The notes under the pieces: generated by a model
Database searches by the model: none
Told to the model about the DNA's origin: nothing
Seen by the model: only the letters and a program-made list of their open reading frames with translations
Position numbers and translations under genes: made by a program
DNA from: Ophiobolus disseminans
Lineage: Eukaryota; Ascomycota; Dothideomycetes; Pleosporales; Phaeosphaeriaceae
Assembly: GCA_010093685.1 (NCBI GenBank)
Contig: MU006243.1
Location: 380,360-444,359, forward strand
Direction of reading: 5' to 3'
Length of the DNA: 64,000 nt
Shown: piece after piece, positions 56,873 through 64,000 of the stretch
Position numbering within the stretch: the stretch's first letter is position 1
How the letters are laid out: the number at the start of each line of letters is the position of its first letter

Positions 56873-57235
56873 TTTGCTGTTTCGTTTATGCTTGACTTCG
56901 GTGCAGGATAATGCTTTCGATTGGACTTTCTAGGTCTAAGTAGGAATGTTTGCTAGATGCTCACCACTTTAACCCTCACCACTCGGCATGGGAGCTAAGA
57001 CAGCGGCCAGTCGAAGTTCAGGTCTTTCTGAGATCCCCGAGCCGGCTACACTTGCTTTCGGCGTCTCGGTTGACATAGACTTGTTGTTAGTGGCGGTTTG
57101 GTGCTCTATAGCTGCACAACAGTCGGAAACAGTGACGGCAGACGCGAAAACAGATGTCAGAGCCGGCTCTTGATTCCCAGAAACGGATCCTCGATTTGAG
57201 GTAGGCACTTCCTGGCTTGCCACCTGATGTGAAAT
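56873..57235 (-). other. Open minus-strand frame, possible extra 3' exon
   Basis: Between the GTPase start and the stop of the next gene. 57223-56969 is open on the minus strand for 84 codons (GSVSGNQEPALTSVFASAV...), Ser/Thr/Ala-rich. It could be a further exon of the upstream coiled-coil gene if a donor near 57317 (GTAGAT) is used, or the GTPase 5' UTR. It is not supported as a gene by itself. Confidence 0.3.
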
Positions 57236-58085
57236 TCACTGGAGTGTCATGCTAGAAATGGGCTGAGTTCCTGGCGTCCACGCGCTGGTGACTGAAGATG
57301 TGTCCCAGTCATCTACATTGTGTCTTTGAGTGTTTTCCGCAAGTGCTGTGGTCGCAGACGAAACGACAGTTGAAGCAGACGTGACGCAATTTTGGAGGTG
57401 GCGTACGCTTGCAGGACTGTACTTTGGGTACATATCCTTGAATATAGTCTCTAAGGTGGCAATTCTGACGTATAGATTCGTTGCAAGTTGATTGATATCT
57501 GTGTGAATGATTTCGGACTTGCTTAGTAGTTCGCAGTCTCTTCTTTGATAGTGGCTTGTTGAAAGCTGCAAACTGTTAGTACCGAAAGAAAGGTATGTTG
57601 CGTACTTACAATGTAACAGACTGGAGGGATAGTTGGAGGGCGTCCTTATAAGCCTGGACTTCCTGTCTGTGTATAGCAATTTGATCATTCGCATCCTTCA
57701 ATCGCAAAGCCCGCCGAGTATCATCGAGAACCCTGACATCTTTATTGGCTAGTATCAGCAATGTTCTCAACTTCTCGAGGCTGTCGCATCCGTCGCCTAG
57801 TATGACCTTCAACTCGGCCCAATGGGTACCGATGTAGCCTGTCAAAGGGGCTCGGGCACCGAGGTCTTCAAAACTATCTTCAATGGTCCTGAAGATGGAT
57901 TGGAGACTTTTGAGATCGGCCAACATGGCGTTGATATTGGTGCCCGCATCACCGAAGCCGTTCCCCAGCTTTCTCAACTCAATACTAACTTTCGAAGCAA
58001 CGGTGACAAGCGAAAAAACTCCCAATCGTAACAGAGAAGGGATCCATGGCTCTGTGAAGGTGGACGATCCGGGTGTAGAGTTCAT
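57236..58085 (-). CDS. Helical protein like fungal NLR N-terminal domains
   Basis: Probable stand-alone protein resembling the helical N-terminal domains of fungal STAND/NLR proteins (Helo-like group). Exon 1 is 58085-57610. It begins MNSTPGSSTFTEPWIPSLLR and continues with KVSIELRKLGNGFGDAGTNI and helices rich in Leu and Asp, ending QAYKDALQLSLQSVT. The second part, 57572-57236, encodes SKSEIIHTDINQLATNLYVR and a Ser/Thr-rich tail. Joining them in frame needs a 37 bp intron ending at CTAACAG. The more usual 44 bp version (...TTTGCAG) continues FQQATIKEETANY and stops at 57525. Either the short intron is real, the protein is truncated, or one base is wrong. About 270 residues if joined. No nucleotide-binding domain is attached. 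Family placement is tentative. Confidence 0.5.
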
Positions 58086-58603
58086 CAGGCTCTGCTAGTT
58101 GGGTTGCAGGTTATCTTATCGAGACGAGGATATGGCTCAAGGCTGAATCTTGACGTAGGAAGCCTTATGAGGACGCACTGCCCCAGTGCGCAGCCGCAAG
58201 GCACATCCCACCCCAAAGGCTGCTGCTGCTGAGTCCATCTCAGTCTGGTTTGACTTCAAGATGTCCTTTATTCAGGAACTTCTAGGAGAGAGAAAGGAGA
58301 CAACGTTGGTGTTGGTATTCGCTGCCAAGTAGTCACATGGAGGCCGGGAAGCTTGGGTGATTCTTTCATACTGAAGGTCAATATGAATCCATGCTCCGCT
58401 GCCGAGGAGAACGGTACTTTCCAGAGGTCTGTATCGATGGTGTGGTGGTCGTTGATAGGCTGTGAGATGTGACGACGGTGGTGCCCCGCGCTGACTCAGT
58501 CGCGCCTGAGCTGAAAGCTGAAAATGACTCGCACCACAATAATTTCGCAACCCCCGCCGCAACGCCAGCAACCGTCTAGCTGTCTCGCACGATATATGCC
58601 AGC
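58086..58603. other. Intergenic, divergent promoters
   Basis: 518 bp between the start of the helical protein (minus) and the RMT2 start (plus). No motif or gene recognised. Confidence 0.4.
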
Positions 58604-59839
58604 ATGGACGACCCTGCATTCGAAATTGAGACAGACGCCCAAACACAGAGCATCCTACTAGCTGCCGCAAACCATGATGTCTCTGCCCTCCGCAATCTCC
58701 TTCGCAATTCTTCCGCGAACGTGCAAGACTCTGAGACTGGGTTCACGCCATTGCATGCCGCAATAGCAGCATGTGAATCAGATGAAGAGACTGGAAAGAC
58801 AAATACAAACGGTGACACGAACGCGCAGATAGATGGAGTCATAAAGCAGCAGGAGATCGAGGCTGCAGTGAAGACCATGAAGCTGCTCTTCGAGAATGGT
58901 GCGATTTGGAACGATTTGGATACAAATGACGAGACGCCAGGATGTATAGCACACAGGCTAGGCTTGAAGGAGCTCTATGAGCTATGCGTGGATGCTGGGG
59001 TGCGAGCCGAGCTGCTGCTGAGCCGCCTTGACGCTTACCAACTTCTCGGGGATGCGGAGTCCGAGGAAGATGAAGAAGAGGAGGTAGCCGGAACATTTCA
59101 CGAGAGTATTGAGAATATAGACCTCAACTCAGAAGATGCCCAGGTTGACAAATCTACCGAGAACCCGAATTACCTCGCGTCCACCCTCACGTTCGATCGA
59201 GATCGCATACTAGATGAGTCTGCCAATGGTGTCATGATGGAATGGGAGACAACGTTGATGCGACGGTCTGCAGAACTTCTTATTCCTACCCCGGACCTGC
59301 GCGTGCTTAATGTGGGTCATGGCATGGCTATCATCGACAGCATTATCCAAGAGAAGAAGCCGAAGTCACATCATATCATCGAAGCGCATCCAGACGTGCT
59401 GAAGCGCATGAGAGAGCAGGGGTGGTACGCAAAGCCAGGGGTCGTCATTCACGAGGGACGATGGCAAGACATTGTACCCAGTCTCGTGGAGAAAAATGAG
59501 ATGTTCGACGCGATATATTTTGATACATTCGCGGAAGAGTACAAAGCTTTGCGAGATTTCTTTAGTGAGTTCGTGATTGGCCTATTGGATCCAGCTGGTG
59601 GCACTGGCGGGGATGGAGGAAGATTCGGTTTCTTCTGTGGGATGGGTGCAGATCGACAGGTCGCATACGATGTCTACAACAAGATCGTGGAAATCGACCT
59701 CTTCGAAGCCGGCTTCGATACTGAGTGGGAGACTATTCCGGTACCCGATCTTGACGAACAAGGTGAATGGGACGGCGTGAAAAGAAAGTACTGGGCTCTT
59801 AAGGACTACAAATTACCGACGTGTAGCTTCATTGGATGA
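58604..59839 (+). CDS. RMT2: Protein arginine N-methyltransferase 2
   Basis: SAM-dependent enzyme that methylates the delta (internal) nitrogen of arginine, known in yeast to modify ribosomal protein L12. Single exon, 411 residues, the usual length. The N-terminal part (about 15-135) has ankyrin-like helices (DVSALRNLLRNSSANVQDSE, then TGFTPLHAAIAA). An acidic linker (SEEDEEEEVAG) follows. The methyltransferase core contains MMEWETTLMRRSAELL, the SAM-binding VLNVGHGMAIIDS near 234, and HHIIEAHPDVLKRM. Further on come YFDTFAEEYKALRDFFSEF and the C-terminal YWALKDYKLPTC, all characteristic of RMT2. The start is the first ATG of the frame. Confidence 0.95.
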   Translation: MDDPAFEIETDAQTQSILLAAANHDVSALRNLLRNSSANVQDSETGFTPLHAAIAACESDEETGKTNTNGDTNAQIDGVIKQQEIEAAVKTMKLLFENGAIWNDLDTNDETPGCIAHRLGLKELYELCVDAGVRAELLLSRLDAYQLLGDAESEEDEEEEVAGTFHESIENIDLNSEDAQVDKSTENPNYLASTLTFDRDRILDESANGVMMEWETTLMRRSAELLIPTPDLRVLNVGHGMAIIDSIIQEKKPKSHHIIEAHPDVLKRMREQGWYAKPGVVIHEGRWQDIVPSLVEKNEMFDAIYFDTFAEEYKALRDFFSEFVIGLLDPAGGTGGDGGRFGFFCGMGADRQVAYDVYNKIVEIDLFEAGFDTEWETIPVPDLDEQGEWDGVKRKYWALKDYKLPTCSFIG

Positions 59840-59883
59840 ACAAGAGGGCCGGGATAAAGTCACAACGTTTGACTATGACGACT

Positions 59884-61038
59884 TCAATTGCCATTTAATC
59901 CGTCGAGGCCATCCATCAAACCATGTTCTTGTAGTAACTTGTTGTATCGTTCCTGTCGTGGTTCAATGAGTTGTTTCGCTGCCTCCGCGCCGGCGACCGG
60001 TAGCCGCTTCAGACCTTTGTTTTTAAAGCTCTTCGGCACCATCCTTGGATCCAGCAGTCCGACTTGTACCAAGACCGAAGCCTGGTCCCAGTACATGTGT
60101 TCGGACACTAGTTTACCGCCCCTTACTGTCACAATGCTGACCATGGGAATTTCAACAAATTTGTCTGTTGGCTGGAGACCGGGAAGAATCCAATCAACCT
60201 CATCGGAATGCGTAAAAGAAATGACCATCTCATCCACGACCCGATTGATGCCCATTGTTCTCGATACCAACCGAATCTTGAAATCTTCCACTAAGCTCGG
60301 CACAAAGAACTCGCGGTAAAACTCTTCAAGTTTCTTCCTCCCTATGCCACCCTCGAGTGTTGGTAGAATACTGACGTGCGGGCTGTTTTGAGTCATATTG
60401 GCGACAACGCTCATGCTCGCCCGTTCTGGGACATCGTCCTCATACTTGGCATTCCACATATCTTGCACAATTGGCTCCAGGTCCACGTTCTTCTGGAAGC
60501 CTTTGCGTACGCATGCCAGCGCCCTGCTCCACGAGAGATTCGCCTCTACCTCTGAGTATGCCTTTGACGATGGATCCGCGAACCCTGTCGCACACTGCTT
60601 GTACTGGTATAATTTCCATTCGCACATGTCGGGACGCGGACTGGACTGGCTCAATCCTGCCACGTGCACCTGCAACTGGTGTGAACCGGGATATTTTGTT
60701 TTCGCGCCTGGCAGCAGTGGCGGGTAGAATGCTATAATTGCGCAGCATTTGGCCAGAGGCTTCATGGCTGTCTTGAGCACCACACTCGCTGCATCTCCAT
60801 ATGATATAATCGCATAGTGTTCGCCGAGTTTCAGATCTTCATGGAGGTGCTTCAGGGTGCGTACGTATTCGGGGCTAGTCGCGGGATCGTACGGGAGGAA
60901 TCGTGCGTCGAAGCCTTCTTCTTTCCAGTTAAGAAGTGTTCGTTCGGAGGGCTGCGAAGTAGCTGTGATCCAAAGGCGAGGACTGCCGGAGTTGAAGCTT
61001 AGGAAACTGTTGTTTTGATCGAAGGATGTGATGGACAT
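59884..61038 (-). CDS. Dienelactone hydrolase-like / SnoaL-like fusion
   Basis: Two-domain protein, single exon, 384 residues. Residues 1-190 look like an alpha/beta hydrolase of the dienelactone hydrolase type (SFNSGSPRLWITATSQPSER, then HYAIISYGDAASVVLKTAMK and CCAIIAFYPPLLPGA). The expected nucleophile elbow Gly-x-Cys/Ser-x-Gly is not visible: the segment reads SYGDAAS. Residues about 215-345 match a SnoaL/NTF2-like fold (KKLEEFYREFFVPSLVEDFK, RTMGINRVVDEMVISFTHS, GGKLVSEHMYWDQASVL). Fungal proteins with this fusion are common and usually uncharacterised. The N-terminal half may be inactive and the NTF2-like half the working part. It shares a 625 bp divergent region with the peroxiredoxin gene. 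Confidence 0.8.
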   Translation of the reverse strand: MSITSFDQNNSFLSFNSGSPRLWITATSQPSERTLLNWKEEGFDARFLPYDPATSPEYVRTLKHLHEDLKLGEHYAIISYGDAASVVLKTAMKPLAKCCAIIAFYPPLLPGAKTKYPGSHQLQVHVAGLSQSSPRPDMCEWKLYQYKQCATGFADPSSKAYSEVEANLSWSRALACVRKGFQKNVDLEPIVQDMWNAKYEDDVPERASMSVVANMTQNSPHVSILPTLEGGIGRKKLEEFYREFFVPSLVEDFKIRLVSRTMGINRVVDEMVISFTHSDEVDWILPGLQPTDKFVEIPMVSIVTVRGGKLVSEHMYWDQASVLVQVGLLDPRMVPKSFKNKGLKRLPVAGAEAAKQLIEPRQERYNKLLQEHGLMDGLDGLNGN

Positions 61039-61663
61039 GGTGACTGTGGTAGCTGGGTAGACGCTAAGATGGGGTGCAACTGTTTACAAAACGAGAGAGA
61101 AACCCGCAGGCACGTCACCCTCAGTTTCAGTGAGACCATACTGTCCTTGTCAGGATCCTGGCTCGTCGTCCAAGTTTCAGATGGAAAGCTTGAGCACGGA
61201 CCCATCGTGGGGAGATGCGAGATGACGCAAGTCTCGCGTGGGCATCGCGTGGCACGCTGCACAGTAGCACAACCATCTCAGATCTCATTCCACCATTTAC
61301 AGTCATGAATCTTGTTACACAATACACACTCACAATAAAGTGATAATAGTTGAAGAAATGACTTGCAATCGGCTCCGGTCGAGTTCTGGTCAATCGTCCC
61401 AGGTGCTGCAAGGATTCGTCTTGAAACCTACCTCGGTAAATCTATTGAAAAGGTTGTGTACCATCGCAATACCTTGAAGATACTGTTAAATCGAGAAAAC
61501 GTTTTGAGGGTAGACGGATCTTAGTAGGCTAGGACACTACTATCTGCAACCCCTGGTGTCGTTTCGACTCGGAATGACGCCATCACAAAAAAGTTCTCCC
61601 CCCAAGCTCGAAGCTCCATGAAGATACTAGTAAACCTCAATCGCAAACTCACTGATATCAACA
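61039..61663. other. Intergenic, divergent promoters
   Basis: 625 bp between the hydrolase-like start (minus) and the peroxiredoxin start (plus). No gene, RNA or repeat recognised. Confidence 0.4.
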
Positions 61664-62554
61664 ATGGCTTCATACTATCCTCGTGCATTTTGTCGAGCTA
61701 TTCGCCCCGCCTCGCGAGCATCATTAAGCTATCAGCGCCGGGTCACCCCGCTGTTGCGTCGTGGCCTGGTGCTCCCTGCTCAACAGCCGCGGTTGAGGTT
61801 GGGATCAGTTGGTATGCGTCAGACCACAACGAGATGAAGACTGCGTGTAATGCTTTTGGTAGCGCCCAATTTCCAGGCAAAAACTACGCATGGCGACATC
61901 GACTTCCACAAGTTCTTAGACGGCAAATGGTGTGTACTTTTCTCGCACCCAGCTGATTTTACACCGGTTTGTACCACGGAGCTTGGCGCCTTCGCAAGAT
62001 TGAAGCCTGAATTCGATGCTCGGGGCGTCCAGATGATCGGCTTGGTATACAATAGCTCTCCTTACTATGTCGAAGTATTTGGTTAATGCACCGCGTAGAG
62101 CACCAACGATCTCACATCCCACGACGAATGGGTCTCCGACATCAACAAAGTCTCAAACATTACCGTGCAATTTCCCATCATCGCCGATGCCGACCGCGCT
62201 GTTGCTTTCCTCTATGATATGATCTCACAGGACGACTTCGAGGCACTCTAAAAGACTGGTGGTATTGCTTTCACCATCCGCTCCGTTTTCATCATCGACC
62301 CGGCCAAGAAAATCCGTCTAACGATGACATATCCTGCCAGTACAGGACGCAACACGAGCGAGGTGTTGAGAGTTATCGACGGGCTGGAGTTGGCAGATAA
62401 GAAGGGCATTGCGACCCCGATCGACTGGACGACTGGGGACGATGTCATCGTGCCGCCAAGTGTGAGTACGGAGGATGCGAAGAATAAATTTGGCGATGGA
62501 AACGTGAAGGAGGTCAAGAGGTATTTGAGATTTGTGGATGGCAAGGGCATTTGA
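61664..62554 (+). pseudogene. PRX1: Mitochondrial 1-Cys peroxiredoxin with in-frame stop
   Basis: Thiol peroxidase of the Prx6/Prx1 group that reduces hydrogen peroxide in mitochondria. Exons 61664-61811, 61863-62044 and 62099-62554, with introns of 51 and 54 bp and normal signals. The spliced frame would encode 261 residues. An Arg/Ser/Ala-rich presequence (MASYYPRAFCRAIRPASRAS) leads into LRLGSVAPNFQAKTTHGDID. The active-site Cys is in HPADFTPVCTTELG. After IGLSTNDLTSHDEW comes FTIRSVFIIDPAKKIRL, and then TYPASTGRNTSEVLRVIDGL. One codon breaks it: TAA at 62249-62251 (codon 161), between FEAL and KTGGIAF. Everything downstream stays in frame and is highly conserved, so the stop is recent, a sequencing error, or (least likely) bypassed. 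A weak in-frame intron at 62201-62254 could remove it but would delete conserved residues. Confidence 0.75.
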
Positions 62555-62729
62555 AAGAGTTATACATGTGGAGCGGTGGAATCTTTGGCCATGTGAGACC
62601 TTCTGGCATACACGTGCACGAATGATCTCAACTCTCTCAAAGGGTCTATTTGGGTTGCAGCCAAAAAGAAGCAGGAGGCGAAAGTTGAGATTACCCAAAT
62701 TATCCTGGACCTGAATCATACTATTTCGT

Positions 62730-64000
62730 CTATGCTCCAAGGTACCACCCCTTGCCTCCAGCAATCTGTGGACTTGCCATATTTGGTAAGATCTTGAACA
62801 AACTGCGATGAATAGCAATCAGCGCTCTATCAGCCTCATAGCCTTCGATAACGGCCGAAATATTCGTCTCACTTGCACCTGTTCTGGTATTTAACTTTCT
62901 GCGGTTCCAACGCCTGTGCGCGAATTACTTACCTTGCGAGATCATCTCGATGTTAATGTCGTTCTTCGCAAGCACACTGAAGAACTCTGCACTCACGCCT
63001 ACCATTTGCTTGAGCCCATCACCGATCAGGCTGATGATGGCCATGTCAGAGAGGACGTCAATGGCACCGAGCGTGTCGAACATTTCGAGAGCGGAGCGCA
63101 ACTCGTGGTCTTCGATTATTTGGCTCCCATCTCCGTTAACGCGCTTCATGTGTATGGACGCTATAGCTTCTTCCGATGGGAGCAGGGCTAGTGAGACGTT
63201 CATTTCGCTTGACGATATGAGATCGATCTTGAGGCCGTGTTGTTCAACAGCGGAGAAAATCTTTGCGAGGTAGCTACTCGAGCTGCATGAACGATCGCGA
63301 GCTTGAATATTGAGTACGAGCATATTCTGCTTGACACTGACCGCGACCGGCTTGGTTGGAGGCTTCTTTGCAGCATTGGTCCTTGGGCGTCTGGTACGAA
63401 TAGAAACGTTTCCGTTCGTGACATGCTCTTGTTTAGCAGCACCATACATGATAGGATCGATCCTTGTCCCACCATTGCCAGGATTGAGGACGTTCTTGAT
63501 TTGTATTGGGATGCTCGCTCTCAGGACATGCTCCATGGTGGAGGGATGGATAACTTCCGCGCCATAGAACGACAATTCAGCAGCTTCGGATGGAGATATC
63601 GATGCCAATAGCGAAGCTGTAGGCACCTTGCGCGGATCAGCATTAAACACGCCATCGACTTCTTTCCATATTTGTAGTTCTTGGGCTTCCAGTGCCACAG
63701 CTACCAGTGCTGCACATAGGTCAGAATACCCCCGCCCGACAGTTCTCAACAGGCCCCGGGGCATCCCTCCAAAGAAACCAGTGATGATGGGAATGCCGTT
63801 CATGGAGTCTCGCCCAATACGACTCGTTATCTCCCGTGTGATTGCTTTGTAAATTGACCTACCTAGCTGCGACGGACGTGCTCCATCTTGAGAGTGAGAA
63901 GAAGACAAGTCAATCAAATCGATGCAAACAGCCTTTTCCCCAAGGGAACGTAGCAACGCCGTCATGAACAGGCAACTTATCTTTTCGCCTCTGCTCACCG
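62730..64000 (-). CDS. HOM3: Aspartate kinase, C-terminal part (runs off the edge)
   Basis: First enzyme of threonine and methionine synthesis: phosphorylates aspartate. On the minus strand: exon 64000-62933 (open to the window edge) and last exon 62878-62730, with a 54 bp intron. About 405 residues are visible; the N-terminal kinase part with the KFGG-type motif lies outside. Seen here: GEKISCLFMTALL at the left, ITGFFGG followed by RGYSDLCAALVAVAL, EVDGVFNADPRKVPTA, and SFYGAEVIHPSTMEHVLRAS. Two ACT regulatory domains follow (LNIQARDRSCSSSSYLAKIF and DINIEMISQG-ASETNISAVI), the second crossing the splice. ACT domains bind the feedback inhibitor threonine. The extreme C-terminus is GGKGWYLGA. 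The gene ends 175 bp from the convergent peroxiredoxin gene. Confidence 0.93.

Noticed and set aside
1..64000. CRISPR arrays, insertion sequences, LTR or TIR elements, viral insertions
   Set aside because: No direct-repeat arrays, transposase/integrase/reverse-transcriptase motifs or long terminal repeats were noticed. A repeat-finder run would be needed to exclude short or decayed copies.

Overview
This window looks like nuclear DNA of a filamentous ascomycete (Pezizomycotina, tentatively Dothideomycetes). The evidence is densely packed eukaryotic genes, short introns of about 46-75 bp with GTAAGT-like donors and CTAAC-like branch sites, and typical fungal families (UBR1, QCR9, ARE2-like, allantoicase, GH128 glucanase, SEC18, RMT2). 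No transposon, CRISPR array or bacterial operon was seen. Exon structures were worked out by hand from splice signals and reading-frame continuity.

Layout. 1-14 kb: phosphoketolase, the N-recognin ubiquitin ligase UBR1, complex III subunit QCR9 (four exons, the first 9 bp), the exon-junction partner PYM, and a flotillin gene that seems broken in three places. 14-25 kb: a 2 kb low-complexity gap, a kinesin-10 with a C-terminal helix-hairpin-helix, a Ser/Thr/Pro-rich secreted protein, the mitochondrial chaperone ZIM17/HEP1, and cullin-3. 25-34 kb: a 1.9 kb gap, a secreted GH128-type glucanase, a small Cys-containing secreted protein, then a divergent pair (3-hydroxyacyl-CoA dehydrogenase-like and a 4CL-like acyl-CoA ligase ending in the peroxisomal signal SKL), and an intron-containing tRNA-Gln(CTG). 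34-40 kb: a sterol/diacylglycerol O-acyltransferase, a multi-pass membrane protein, and allantoicase.

39.8-47.3 kb is the main item: five exons on the minus strand join into one protein of 2421 residues. In order it has a Cys-rich Zn2Cys6-like N-terminus, a C5 cytosine methyltransferase, a RING-like cluster, and a SNF2-type ATPase with a second RING-like insert. This is the DNMT5 architecture of ATP-dependent maintenance DNA methyltransferases. Its divergent promoter holds four ACGCG boxes at exact 8 bp spacing followed by CACGAAA, which resemble MBF and SBF cell-cycle sites. That suggests S-phase timed expression.

47.7-64 kb: a 2H phosphoesterase, SEC18/NSF, a KxDL protein (BLOC-1-like), a divergent Rho-like GTPase with a damaged P-loop and no CAAX box, a neighbouring coiled-coil protein resembling fungal NLR N-terminal domains, RMT2, a dienelactone hydrolase-SnoaL fusion, a mitochondrial 1-Cys peroxiredoxin with one in-frame stop, and the C-terminal part of aspartate kinase running off the right edge.

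Several genes (flotillin, peroxiredoxin, the coiled-coil protein) carry isolated frame breaks in otherwise well-conserved coding sequence. Either they are recently decayed genes or the assembly has residual errors; the sequence alone cannot decide.
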